From assembly GCF_003201285.1 (NCBI RefSeq), contig NZ_QICS01000006.1, positions 1 through 64,000 of the forward strand: 64,000 nt of DNA. Reading direction: 5' to 3'. The notes under the pieces were generated by a model. It had not been told where the DNA came from. It made no database searches and saw only the letters and a program-made list of their open reading frames with translations. This DNA comes from Lachnotalea glycerini. GTDB lineage: Bacteria > Bacillota > Clostridia > Lachnospirales > Lachnospiraceae. The position numbers and the translations under genes were made by a program. Shown here one piece after another: positions 54,289 through 63,407 of this stretch. How positions within the stretch are numbered: the stretch's first letter is position 1; each line of letters opens with the position of its first letter.

Positions 54289-55680
54289 ATGAACAATCAT
54301 TTAAATCTATTAAGTATTGACAATATTATTCAGGAAGAAATGAAACAATTAAAAATACCAGGTTTGGCAATAGCAATCGTATCAGGTAAAGATATCATCT
54401 ATCTAAAAGGATTTGGAAAGACTAATGAATCAGGAGACAAGGTAACAGAAAAAACTGTATTTTATATTGGTTCATCTAGTAAATCTTTTACAGCTATGGC
54501 AATTATGCAACTGATAGAAGGTGGAGTTTTGAATATTGACGATTATGTTTTTCAGTATATACCTCAGTTTAAATGTATAAAAAATGGTAAAACTGTAACA
54601 GTTCGCCAACTTCTCAACCATACAAGTGGATTTTCTACTTATGAAGGAATGAAAATATTTAATCGGAATCCAAAAGAAAGTTTATCTCAGGTTTTAAAAT
54701 ATTTATCTAGTGTCAGGCTGAGCAGAAAGCCTGGTGCATCCTATGAGTATTCCAATCTTAATTATGTGATTCTTGGAAAAATTATTGAAATCGTATCCGG
54801 CATGACATTTGATAATTATGTTGTAAGTAATATTTTTAAGCCATTGGAGATGCACTGTTCTTTTGCGAATCATCAGAAAGCACTTGATTATGGTTTGGAG
54901 AAGGGAGTTCAGCCTGTTTTAGGTCTGATTCGACAGACAGAGTACGAATTTCATCCAGAAATCATACCAGCGGGTTATCTTGCAACATGTGCGGAGGATA
55001 TGGCGAAATACTTGATTGTAAATTTAAATGGAGGATGCTATAAAAACTCAAGAATCTTATCAGAAGATGGAATACGCACACTCCATACGAAATCATCTAA
55101 AACCAGCGAACACTATGGACTTGGCTGGTTCGATTATGGTGAACTTGTACATCACGGAGGAAGTTGTGAGAATTATCATACAAATATGATGTTACTTCCT
55201 TCCAAAGAAATTGGCCTTGCAATTATGTATAATATTAATGACAATATTTCAGGTGCATTGATAAAAGGAAATTTTGGCAGTGGTGAAACTGTCTCGTATG
55301 ACCGGATTCAATCTAGAATAATAAATGTTTTGATGCAAGAAGATATGGTTTCTCCTGTTATTGCCAGAAATAATGAATTTTATAAGAAAATCAATATCAT
55401 ATTTGTAAGTACATTTACACTTACTACAATATATGGTTTAGCTTTATTAATCAGCTCAGATATCTATTTACCAATGCTTTTGATTATTGATTTTTTGATA
55501 CCTATACTTTTTTTTGTTTCCATCCCTAAAGTATTTAAGGCAACTTGGAAAGCTTTATTTCGTTTTGCGAAAGGGTTTGCCCATATACTGTTTGGGCTTT
55601 TACTATATCTGATTTTGATAGGGATAATGAAAATAATTGTTTTGGTGGGATTCTGCTTTTTGCCATCGTTTCTTTCGTAG
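54289..55680 (+). CDS. Membrane-anchored serine hydrolase (class C beta-lactamase/PBP-like fold)
   Basis: 463 residues. The N-terminal 340 residues form a beta-lactamase-family domain with the SxxK motif in YIGSSSKSFTAMAIM, YSN as EYSNLNYVILGKI, and HHGG as LVHHGGSCENYH. About four transmembrane helices (residues 365-462) follow, which place the active domain outside the cell. Relatives include FmtA-like esterases and D-amino-acid peptidases acting on the wall. The start follows AAAGGAG. Single gene. Confidence 0.85.
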   Translation: MNNHLNLLSIDNIIQEEMKQLKIPGLAIAIVSGKDIIYLKGFGKTNESGDKVTEKTVFYIGSSSKSFTAMAIMQLIEGGVLNIDDYVFQYIPQFKCIKNGKTVTVRQLLNHTSGFSTYEGMKIFNRNPKESLSQVLKYLSSVRLSRKPGASYEYSNLNYVILGKIIEIVSGMTFDNYVVSNIFKPLEMHCSFANHQKALDYGLEKGVQPVLGLIRQTEYEFHPEIIPAGYLATCAEDMAKYLIVNLNGGCYKNSRILSEDGIRTLHTKSSKTSEHYGLGWFDYGELVHHGGSCENYHTNMMLLPSKEIGLAIMYNINDNISGALIKGNFGSGETVSYDRIQSRIINVLMQEDMVSPVIARNNEFYKKINIIFVSTFTLTTIYGLALLISSDIYLPMLLIIDFLIPILFFVSIPKVFKATWKALFRFAKGFAHILFGLLLYLILIGIMKIIVLVGFCFLPSFLS

Positions 55681-55804
55681 TGGAGGATATGGAAAAGTAT
55701 TTTATTTCAATACACTTTCATTCAATTGGTATTCCAATTTGGAATCATTATATAGATGTAATATGTCGTATTTTGTGTTATAATAGCAAAAATATAACAA
55801 AAGA

Positions 55805-55975
55805 AGTTCCCTAAAAGGGATTCAAAGGGAAGTCGGTGTAATTCCGGCACGATCCCGTCACTGTGATAAAGGACTTTTACCGTATCCACTGGAGATTTCT
55901 GGGAAGGTGGTAAAAGCAATGCTTTTAAGTCAGGAGACCTGCTTCTATGAATTGGAGTCAAACCCTACGGTGTAT
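55805..55975 (+). promoter_or_regulatory. Cobalamin (B12) riboswitch
   Basis: The aptamer shows AAAGGGAAGTCGGTG, then TAATTCCGGCACGATCCCGT and CACTGTGA, and the B12 box AAGTCAGGAGACCTGC (55928-55943). All the conserved pieces of the AdoCbl class are present in order. It lies between the serine hydrolase and the peptide/nickel-type ABC operon. A hairpin with a T-run follows at 56033-56060, so control is likely by premature termination: high cobalamin turns the operon off. Confidence 0.93.
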
Positions 55976-56032
55976 AGGTGTTACTTATTGTGTATGAAAG
56001 GATGTTTCATGCATTTTTTAGTATACTTTTAA

Positions 56033-56060
56033 GCGTGTCCGTAGTGGATACGTTTTTTTT
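56033..56060 (+). terminator. Terminator of the B12 riboswitch
   Basis: CGTGTCC / GGATACG (one G-T) has a 5-base loop, then eight T. An A/T-rich hairpin (ATGAAA / TTTCAT, T-run after) lies just upstream near 55994-56016 and could be an alternative. Confidence 0.85.
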
Positions 56061-56068
56061 ATTTCATT

Positions 56069-56200
56069 TGATAGGAAAGATCTTGTTGTGGCAACTTATA
56101 AAAGTATTGGTTCCTATGAAATAAAAACACAATGCGCACGAATGCAGGTGGAAAATGTCACTGCGAGACAGCATTCGGTGCGGCAAAGCGGCCAAGTCTA
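56069..56200 (+). repeat. Dispersed intergenic repeat, copy C (B12-operon leader)
   Basis: The left arm TTTGATAGGAA and right arm TTCCTATGAAA form hairpin 1. TGCGCACGAATGC (56133-56145) and GCATTCGGTGCGGCA (56171-56185) form hairpin 2. Its sequence from AAGTATTG to GCCAAGTC is nearly the same as copy B. It begins within a few bases of the terminator T-run and ends at the start of the ABC operon. Confidence 0.78.
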
Positions 56201-56252
56201 ATTGCGTGAGGGAAAAAGAATATTAAAACGATTCAATGATGGAGAAGAAACT

Positions 56253-57212
56253 ATGAATGTGAAACAATTAACCACAAGATTGATGCAAGCTATCATAGTC
56301 TTGCTAGGCATTAGCCTGATGACTTTTATGCTTACCTATCTTGCGCCGGGAGATCCGGTACGTACCATGTATGCTGCATCAGGGGTCATGCCGGATAAGG
56401 AGACTTTAGAAAAAACCAGAGAGGCAATGGGATTAAATGAGCCTTTTATGATTCAGTATTTTAAGTGGCTGAGCAGTAGCTTGCAAGGAGATTTTGGCAC
56501 GTCGTATTCCATGAATAAACCAGTTGCTTCCATACTGATGTCAAGAATTGGACCAACTCTTTGGCTTGCATTTTTTTCACTTATACTTATGTTGCTTATT
56601 TCTGTTCCGGCAGGTCTGCTTGCTGCAGTCAGACAAAATCGATTTACCGACTATTTTGTACGTGGTATTTCTTTCTTGGGATTATCAATTCCTAATTTTT
56701 GGGTAGGTTTATTGCTCGTGTATTTTGTAGCCTTTAAACTTGGTTTATTTCCTGTTGTTTCGATGGGGGCGGGAATAGACAAAATGGTTCTCCCAGCAGT
56801 TACTTTGGCCTTTGCAATGTCAGCTAAATATACCAGGCAGGTTAGGGCAGCAGTTTTGGAGGAATTAAATCAAGACTATGTAAATGGCGCAAGATCAAGA
56901 GGTCTGAAAGAAAAAACGATACTGATCAGACATGTATTCCCCAATGCTCTTCTTCCTTTAATTACTTTAATCGGATTGTCATTAGGCTCATTGTTAGGTG
57001 GAACAGCTGTTGTGGAAGTGATTTTTTCTTACCCTGGTCTAGGAAGCCTGGCCGTATCGGCTATTACAGCATATGATTATCCGTTGATACAGGCTTATGT
57101 CTTGTGGATTGCTTTCCTCTATATGTTAATTAATCTTATAGTGGATCTATCCTATGGCTTTCTTGACCCAAGAATACGGGAAGGGAGAAAAATATATGAA
57201 AAGAATGCTTGA
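56253..57212 (+). CDS. Dpp/Nik-type ABC transporter permease (DppB-like)
   Basis: About 319 residues, six transmembrane helices of the BPD_transp_1 family. The start MNVKQLTTRLMQAIIVLLG and APGDPVRTMYAAS are typical of DppB/NikB. The EAA-type loop that contacts the ATPases is present as EELNQDYVNGARSRGLKEK, followed by HVFPNALLPLIT. The ATG at 56253 follows GGAGAAG; an in-frame GTG at 56202 lies within the repeat. First gene of a five-gene operon; the second overlaps it. Confidence 0.9.
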   Translation: MNVKQLTTRLMQAIIVLLGISLMTFMLTYLAPGDPVRTMYAASGVMPDKETLEKTREAMGLNEPFMIQYFKWLSSSLQGDFGTSYSMNKPVASILMSRIGPTLWLAFFSLILMLLISVPAGLLAAVRQNRFTDYFVRGISFLGLSIPNFWVGLLLVYFVAFKLGLFPVVSMGAGIDKMVLPAVTLAFAMSAKYTRQVRAAVLEELNQDYVNGARSRGLKEKTILIRHVFPNALLPLITLIGLSLGSLLGGTAVVEVIFSYPGLGSLAVSAITAYDYPLIQAYVLWIAFLYMLINLIVDLSYGFLDPRIREGRKIYEKNA

Positions 57213-58029
57213 TTTTGTGAGATTACATAAACAGTTTGCTATCTTGTCTGCACTTGTGTTTTTATTAATACTGACAGCAGTCAGTGCACCTTTGTGGATT
57301 AAGATAAGCCCTTATGATTCAAATTTAAAAGATGCTTTTTTACCACCCGGAGGTGAGCATCTTTTTGGAACCGATAAACTGGGAAGAGATGTATTTTCTC
57401 GTGTTATCTATGGAAGCAGAATCTCTCTTACCTCTTCACTGTTACTTACCATATCTGTACTTTTCCTTGGAACAGTTTTAGGAATTACTGCTGGTTATTT
57501 TGGTGGTGTGATTGATACAGTCGTAATGCGTATAGCAGATATGTTAATATCTTTTCCAGGAATGGTGCTTGCAATTGCAGTAGCAGGTATTATGGGAGCA
57601 AGTACCATGAATGCGGTAATTGCTATATTAATTGTCAGTTGGACGAAGTATGCCAGACTCGCAAGGAGCCTGGTACTGAAGATACGTCATAAAGATTACA
57701 TATATGCGGCTTTGACTACAGGTTCAAAGAATTTGTATATATTAAAAAAATATATGCTTCCTAATGTAATGCCAACCTTAATTGTGACAGCAGCTTCTGA
57801 TATTGGTACCATGATGTTAGAGCTTGCTGGACTTTCTTTTCTGGGGTTTGGTGCGAAACCGCCTTTGGCAGAATGGGGACTTATGCTAAATGAAGGTAGA
57901 ATTTACATGATGGATTATCCGTGGTTAATGATCTATCCAGGATTTGCAATCTGCATCGTAGTCGTAATATTTAATCTTTTAGGAGACAGTCTTAGAGATA
58001 TACTGGATCCAAGAAATAAAACTAAGTGA
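57196..58029 (+). CDS. Dpp/Nik-type ABC transporter permease (DppC-like)
   Basis: About 277 residues with five or six transmembrane helices. LFGTDKLGRDVFSRVIYGSR is the typical N-terminal DppC/NikC segment, and the EAA loop is HKDYIYAALTTGSKN, then ILKKYMLPNVMPTLIV. The ATG at 57196 follows AAGGGAG inside the end of the previous gene. The ATG at 57154 in frame lies inside the first permease, without a site. With the first permease it forms the transport channel. Confidence 0.9.
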   Translation: MKRMLDFVRLHKQFAILSALVFLLILTAVSAPLWIKISPYDSNLKDAFLPPGGEHLFGTDKLGRDVFSRVIYGSRISLTSSLLLTISVLFLGTVLGITAGYFGGVIDTVVMRIADMLISFPGMVLAIAVAGIMGASTMNAVIAILIVSWTKYARLARSLVLKIRHKDYIYAALTTGSKNLYILKKYMLPNVMPTLIVTAASDIGTMMLELAGLSFLGFGAKPPLAEWGLMLNEGRIYMMDYPWLMIYPGFAICIVVVIFNLLGDSLRDILDPRNKTK

Positions 58030-58046
58030 TTAAAATTGGAGGATTT

Positions 58047-59693
58047 ATGAGAAGAATAATTAACAAAAAAACAGCATTAATATTAACACTGCTTGCGGTT
58101 ATTGCAGGAACTTCTCTTGCCGGATGCGCAAAAGACAATACCAACAATGATATTAGTACCAACAATGAAACTAGTACCAATGATGAAAACAACACGCAAA
58201 AGACAGAAGAAAAAGACATTTCCAATACCCTTAATTTTGGATGCACTAACTTTTCTGATAGTCTAGATCCATCGACAATGATAAATGCTGCATGGTGTGT
58301 ATCCCGATACGGAATTGGAGAAGGCTTATTTCATTTTGATGATGAAATGAATGCAGACTACTATTTATGTGATAACTATTCTGTTGATGAAACCAATACG
58401 AATTGGGTCTTTCATATCCGTGATGGAGTAAAATTTTCAAACGGAAATGACCTGACACCATCAAAAGTAGTAGCTTCCCTTTCCTATATGTATAGCCAGG
58501 AGGCAGAAGGTACAGGAAATTCTACTCCTTCTCAGTATATGACATATGATTCTATTACGGCAGATGACAGTGCCGGAACTGTTACAATCGTTACAAGTAA
58601 GCCATATGCTGATTTATGTTCTATCCTTGCCCATCCGTATTATTCCATATTGGATGTTGAACAGGGAAATATTTCCGAGAACCCAATCGGAACTGGCCCT
58701 TATGCCATTGTATCCTATGATACGGATGTTTCAATTAAAATGGCGGCAAATGAATACTATTGGGGCAAAGAAGTACCATATCAGAACCTAAATATTATAT
58801 TTATAAAGGATACTACAACGAAAGCGCTTGCAATTCGTAATGGGGATGTAGATGTGGTAGAAAATATCAATTCTTCGAATGACCTGACAACCTTACAGGA
58901 TTCTTCTGATTTTAATGTATCAGAGGCAACTGGTATCCGCTGCGGTTTTTCATATATGAATCAGAAAGGTATTCTGGCTAATGAAGCTTTAAGAAATGCT
59001 GTTTTACTTGCACTTGATGATGAGACTATGTGTAATATAACTGTAGGTGGAATGTATACAGCAGGCTATTCCGTACTTCCATCCGGTCTTGATTATGGTT
59101 ATCAAAATTTAAAGGATAGCACACCTTTTGATGTAGAAGCAGCAGTAAAATGTCTGGATGATGCTGGTATTACAGATACAGATGGAGATGGTTACAGAGA
59201 GTTAAATGGACAAATGATCAACCTAAACTACCTGACCTATGACAGCAGGAACCTGACAGACTTCACAGAAGCAATCGCAGTTCAACTAGATTCAATCGGT
59301 ATCAAAGTCACCGTCAACACTACCGATGCTGATACAGAATGGAACATGCTGGTATCTGGTGAATATGACCTTCTTGCTACCAACTGGATGACCGTGCCCG
59401 TGGGAGATCCGTATAGTTATCTTGATAACTGGTACAGTAAGTCAACCGCCAACTACTGTGGATATGCGAATGAAGAATATGACCGCCTATATGAAGAATT
59501 AGAAAGCGAACTGAATAAAGATGCACGGGCAAAATTGATAGAACAGCTTCAACAGATTTTAATTGATGACGCAGCCGTTTTAGTTCATGGATATTATCAT
59601 AGCAATATGTGCAGTGTTGCTTCTGTAACAGGAGCTAACATATATACAGCTGATTATTACTGGATTACTGCTGATATAGAACCAAGTAATTAA
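58047..59693 (+). CDS. Extracellular solute-binding lipoprotein, family 5 (SBP_bac_5)
   Basis: About 548 residues. A lipoprotein signal ends in SLAGCAKDN (lipobox LAGC). A low-complexity Asn/Thr/Asp linker (NDISTNNETSTNDENN) precedes the binding domain: DNYSVDETNTNWVFHIRDGVKF, PIGTGPYAIVSYD and a C-terminal lobe (INLNYLTYDSRNLTDFTEA). Family 5 binds peptides, nickel or other small ligands. Under a B12 riboswitch, cobalt or corrinoid is the likely ligand, which is inference. The ATG at 58047 follows GGAGG. Confidence 0.9.
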   Translation: MRRIINKKTALILTLLAVIAGTSLAGCAKDNTNNDISTNNETSTNDENNTQKTEEKDISNTLNFGCTNFSDSLDPSTMINAAWCVSRYGIGEGLFHFDDEMNADYYLCDNYSVDETNTNWVFHIRDGVKFSNGNDLTPSKVVASLSYMYSQEAEGTGNSTPSQYMTYDSITADDSAGTVTIVTSKPYADLCSILAHPYYSILDVEQGNISENPIGTGPYAIVSYDTDVSIKMAANEYYWGKEVPYQNLNIIFIKDTTTKALAIRNGDVDVVENINSSNDLTTLQDSSDFNVSEATGIRCGFSYMNQKGILANEALRNAVLLALDDETMCNITVGGMYTAGYSVLPSGLDYGYQNLKDSTPFDVEAAVKCLDDAGITDTDGDGYRELNGQMINLNYLTYDSRNLTDFTEAIAVQLDSIGIKVTVNTTDADTEWNMLVSGEYDLLATNWMTVPVGDPYSYLDNWYSKSTANYCGYANEEYDRLYEELESELNKDARAKLIEQLQQILIDDAAVLVHGYYHSNMCSVASVTGANIYTADYYWITADIEPSN

Positions 59694-59715
59694 CGAATGG
59701 AGGCCGATTAAACTA

Positions 59716-60501
59716 ATGTTCGAGTTTCGTAATATAAGTGTTTCTTATCAGACAGGAAATCCTGTGATTGAGAATTTCAGCCTGAGTATGAAAGAGGGAG
59801 AAATTGTGGGGATCGTAGGAGAAAGCGGAAGTGGAAAAACCACTCTTATTCACTCTGCTATGGGACTTTTATCTTGCGGGGGAAAGGTCACGAATGGAAA
59901 GTTGACATTTTTTGGTGATTCCATTCTTGACTATTCCGATGAACAGTGGCGCAACATTCGTGGAAAAAAAATAGCCATGATTTATCAGGATTCAGGAGCT
60001 ATGCTTAATCCTATTCGTAAAATTGGCAGCCAATATGTGGAATTTATAAGAACCCATGAAAAAATATCTAAAAAAGAAGCCTGGAATAAGAGTATGCAAT
60101 TGCTTGAAGATATGATGCTTTCTGATGTTGATCATGTTATGAATAGTTATCCGTTTCAGTTAAGCGGAGGTATGCGTCAAAGGGTTGGTATTGCAATGGC
60201 AATGACATTTAGTCCCAATCTTTTGCTCGCAGACGAACCCACAAGTGCATTGGATGTAACAACTCAGGCGCAGATTGTAAGACAAATGAAAGATTTACGG
60301 GAAATATATCATACCGCTATTATATTTGTTACACATAATATTGGTCTGGCATCATACATCGCGGATCGAATTGTGGTGATGAAATCAGGTAAAATTGTCG
60401 ATACGGGAACTCCCGAAGAACTCTTGAACAATCCAGTATCTGAATATACCAGAAAGCTACTTGATTGTGTACCGACACTGGAGGGTAAAAGATATGTGTG
60501 A
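59716..60501 (+). CDS. Dpp/Nik-type ABC transporter ATPase (DppD-like)
   Basis: 261 residues. Walker A GESGSGKTTLIHS, signature LSGGMRQRVG, Walker B LLADEPTSALDVTTQ and H-loop FVTHNIG. Standard for DppD/NikD. It is shorter than DppD in E. coli (about 330), because the C-terminal oligopeptide-transport extension is absent. It overlaps the second ATPase gene by eight bases. Confidence 0.9.
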   Translation: MFEFRNISVSYQTGNPVIENFSLSMKEGEIVGIVGESGSGKTTLIHSAMGLLSCGGKVTNGKLTFFGDSILDYSDEQWRNIRGKKIAMIYQDSGAMLNPIRKIGSQYVEFIRTHEKISKKEAWNKSMQLLEDMMLSDVDHVMNSYPFQLSGGMRQRVGIAMAMTFSPNLLLADEPTSALDVTTQAQIVRQMKDLREIYHTAIIFVTHNIGLASYIADRIVVMKSGKIVDTGTPEELLNNPVSEYTRKLLDCVPTLEGKRYV

Positions 60502-61465
60502 AAATAACGCAATACTGGAGGCCCAAAATTTAACTAAAAAGTTTAAAATATCAAAAAATAGTACCTTAACAGCCTGTGATGATATATCTTTAAAATTTTA
60601 CCAAGGTAAAACCCTTGGGATTGTTGGGGAGAGCGGTTGCGGTAAAAGTACTTTCATAAAAATGCTATCATTAATAACAAAACCTACCAGTGGTGAGATT
60701 ATGTTTCGGGGGTGTGATATTACAAAGCTTAAAGGAGAAGAAAAGCGTAATAATCACAGTCATATTCAGATGATATTCCAAAACCCATTAGAAGCACTTC
60801 CTCCTCGGATGAAAATTCGTGATATTATCTGTGAACCATTGTTGAATTTCAAGAAAATAAAAAATCATGAAAAAGATGAAATCGCACGAAAATATTTAGA
60901 AATGGTTGAATTACCAGAAGAGTTTGCGCTACGTTATCCTCACCATATGAGCGGAGGGCAGCGCCAAAGAATTGGCATTGCCAGAGCGCTTGTACTAGAG
61001 CCAGAGCTGATTATCTGCGATGAAGCTACCTCCGCACTGGATGTGTCGGTTCAGAAAAATATTATAGAATTATTAATTCGCCTTCAAAAGCAAAAACAAA
61101 TATCGATTGGATTTATATGCCACGACATAGTTTTGGTATCCCAGATATCCCATCAGGTAGCAGTTATGTACTTGGGAAATATTGTAGAGATATTGCCAGG
61201 AAAAGATTTGCACAAATATGCAATCCACCCTTATACCAAAGGACTTTTACACTCTGTTTTTTATCTGGGAATGGACAAAAGTACAAAAATAGACAAGCTG
61301 ACAGGAGAAGTTCCAAGTCCAGTGAATTTGCCTAATGGCTGTCCATTTCAGAGTCGATGCAGTGATGCAAAGCAACTGTGTAGAGAGATAAAACCAAAAT
61401 TAAGAGAATACCAAGAAGGGCATATGGTAGCTTGCCATTTATTACCAATTGATAAACCCGTTTAG
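60494..61465 (+). CDS. Dpp/Nik-type ABC transporter ATPase (DppF-like)
   Basis: About 323 residues. Walker A GESGCGKSTFIKM, signature MSGGQRQRIG, Walker B ICDEATSALDVSVQ and H-loop ICHDIVL. The C-terminal oligopeptide extension is present with GCPFQSRCSDAKQLCREIKP, the Cys-rich tail that in many DppF/OppD proteins holds an iron-sulfur cluster (three of the usual four Cys visible, the fourth as MVACHLLP). The ATG at 60494 overlaps the previous stop. Confidence 0.9.
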   Translation: MCENNAILEAQNLTKKFKISKNSTLTACDDISLKFYQGKTLGIVGESGCGKSTFIKMLSLITKPTSGEIMFRGCDITKLKGEEKRNNHSHIQMIFQNPLEALPPRMKIRDIICEPLLNFKKIKNHEKDEIARKYLEMVELPEEFALRYPHHMSGGQRQRIGIARALVLEPELIICDEATSALDVSVQKNIIELLIRLQKQKQISIGFICHDIVLVSQISHQVAVMYLGNIVEILPGKDLHKYAIHPYTKGLLHSVFYLGMDKSTKIDKLTGEVPSPVNLPNGCPFQSRCSDAKQLCREIKPKLREYQEGHMVACHLLPIDKPV

Positions 61466-61480
61466 AAAGGAGAATAACCG

Positions 61481-62404
61481 ATGGATATTAAACATCTACA
61501 ATATTTTGTTGTAAGTGTGGATATGGGAAGTTTTCATTCAGCGGCAAAAGTACTTTTTACTACCCAGTCCCATGTCAGCAAGACCATAAAGGCTCTGGAA
61601 CAGGAGTTAAATATTGTATTACTTGAACGAAAAAGTAACGGCGTTATCACTACTCCTGAAGGGGAGAAAATCTATCGGTATGCTGTAAATGTACTAAAAG
61701 AGGTTCAAAGCATCTCCGATATAAAAGGGAAACAGGAAAGATATTTTTTGTCTATCGCATCGATATCAAGTAACAGGCTTGCCTTACTGACTTCCGAATA
61801 CTATAATAAAATAAAAATGAAAGAGGTGCAGCTAGATTATTTTGAAGGAAATGTGGAAGAGGTAATTACGAGGGTTCACAGACGACAGTCTCAACTAGGC
61901 TTTGTATATATTTCAGATCGACATATTGCAGCCTTTCAAAATCAAATTCAGGCAAAGGGTCTGATATTTCAAAAATTAAAAGATACAAGGCTTTACCTTT
62001 TCGTTGGATCAAACCATCCCTCTTATGGAGCAAAAAGCGTAGATGTACAGTTGATTTACAGAATGAAATTACTATGTAATTATGAAGAACACTATTCTTT
62101 AATCCATCACATTGGACATATAAAAGAAGATACTCCATTAAAAAATGAGACTTTTTTAATGTCAATCACCAATAGTGATTACTTTATGGATTACATGCTT
62201 AAAAATACAGATTATGGATGTCTTTGCAGTGATATTAATAGTTGTGGCAAAAGAGAAAGAGGGATACATAAAATTCCGGTTTCTCTTGGTAATCAAAATA
62301 TTGCATTTGGATATGTGAAACGAAAAAATGATGAACTTGAGAAAATACCAGCCGATTTTCTAGCTTTCTTAAAACAAAAACTACAGGATGAAAAAGAGTC
62401 TTAG
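61481..62404 (+). CDS. LysR-family transcriptional regulator
   Basis: 307 residues. The N-terminal helix-turn-helix is MDIKHLQYFVVSVDMGSFHSAAKV, then TTQSHVSKTIKALEQEL. A two-lobed substrate domain follows, starting at about residue 88. It lies 15 bases after the transporter operon on the same strand and is probably co-transcribed. It may act on this operon or on a distant one. It adds a second layer to riboswitch control. Confidence 0.9.
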   Translation: MDIKHLQYFVVSVDMGSFHSAAKVLFTTQSHVSKTIKALEQELNIVLLERKSNGVITTPEGEKIYRYAVNVLKEVQSISDIKGKQERYFLSIASISSNRLALLTSEYYNKIKMKEVQLDYFEGNVEEVITRVHRRQSQLGFVYISDRHIAAFQNQIQAKGLIFQKLKDTRLYLFVGSNHPSYGAKSVDVQLIYRMKLLCNYEEHYSLIHHIGHIKEDTPLKNETFLMSITNSDYFMDYMLKNTDYGCLCSDINSCGKRERGIHKIPVSLGNQNIAFGYVKRKNDELEKIPADFLAFLKQKLQDEKES

Positions 62405-62469
62405 AGTTGGTTTTAATACTGTAAGGATAAGGTGAACAAAGAGTAATTTAGCACCATAAAATAAATATA

Positions 62470-62523
62470 AAAAGACTTAAATTCTATTTAGAAATTTCTA
62501 ATTAAGAATTTAGGTCTTTTTTG
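62470..62523 (+). terminator. Strong terminator of the transporter-lysR operon
   Basis: AAAAGACTTAAATTCT / AGAATTTAGGTCTTTT is a 16-base stem (one G-T) with a run of T. The loop holds a further small inverted repeat (TTAGAAATTTCTAA). Confidence 0.9.
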
Positions 62524-62655
62524 TCGTATTATTACCATTTATAGGGAAAACAAGTTTTTAGATTGGTAATTAGCATTTATTTTAAAAATAAAGTTGATTT
62601 ATCAAAAACATGTCTATAGAATAAGAAGTATTGAGGTCTGTTTAGGAGGTTATAA

Positions 62656-63399
62656 ATGTTTACAATTGCTATTTGTGATAACAATAAAAAGGATTCCTTA
62701 AAAATTGAAACTATAGTGAAAAACTATATGGATACCAAATTGATTCCTTTTCGAATGAATACCTTTAAATCAGGAGAAGAATTGCTTGATTTTCACGACA
62801 AATTTGACTTAGTATTTCTTGATATTGCGATGGATGGAATGAATGGTATTCAGGCTGGCAAAAAGCTGCGTGAAATAAATCGAAATGTCAAAATAGTATA
62901 TACTACCAGCTATCATCAATACTGTATACAAGCTTTAAATAATGTGCATGCTTTTGCGTATTTGGAAAAACCGATTTCAAAGGTTAAGGCACAGCTTCAG
63001 CTAGACGAAGTGTTACGTTGTATTCAGCAAGAAAATGAGAAAGTGGAAATAGTAAAATTTGAAATAGTAGAAATTACAGGGGAGGGAAGATTAGAAAGTA
63101 AAATTAAAAATTTTTATGTAAATGATATTTATTATTTTGAATATATCAATAGAAAAATAAAAATAAAGCTCGAATATGAGGAATATTTCTTTATTGACAG
63201 AATGAAAGAGTTAGCAGAAAAAATGCAGGATCATAATTTCGAAATATGCCATCAGTGTTTTCTGATTAATTTATCACATATTAAAAAAATTAAAGGTTAT
63301 GAGGTTTTTCTTGATAACAATGAAAAACTTCCTGTATCGCAGAAAAAATCAGCAGATTTCAGAAAGAAATTGAACAAATTTATTCAGAGCAGTATATAG
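62656..63399 (+). CDS. LytTR response regulator (AgrA type)
   Basis: 247 residues. The receiver domain has the acidic pair near the start (CDNN), phospho-acceptor Asp56 in DLVFLDIAMDGMNGI, and the Lys in AYLEKPISK. The LytTR DNA-binding domain (about 150-245) ends with HQCFLINLSHIKKIKGYEVFL and LPVSQKKSADFR. This type works with a GHKL-type sensor kinase, often for quorum peptides. The partner gene begins eight bases downstream. AGGAGG precedes the ATG. Confidence 0.92.
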   Translation: MFTIAICDNNKKDSLKIETIVKNYMDTKLIPFRMNTFKSGEELLDFHDKFDLVFLDIAMDGMNGIQAGKKLREINRNVKIVYTTSYHQYCIQALNNVHAFAYLEKPISKVKAQLQLDEVLRCIQQENEKVEIVKFEIVEITGEGRLESKIKNFYVNDIYYFEYINRKIKIKLEYEEYFFIDRMKELAEKMQDHNFEICHQCFLINLSHIKKIKGYEVFLDNNEKLPVSQKKSADFRKKLNKFIQSSI

Positions 63400-63407
63400 G
63401 AGAAGAA

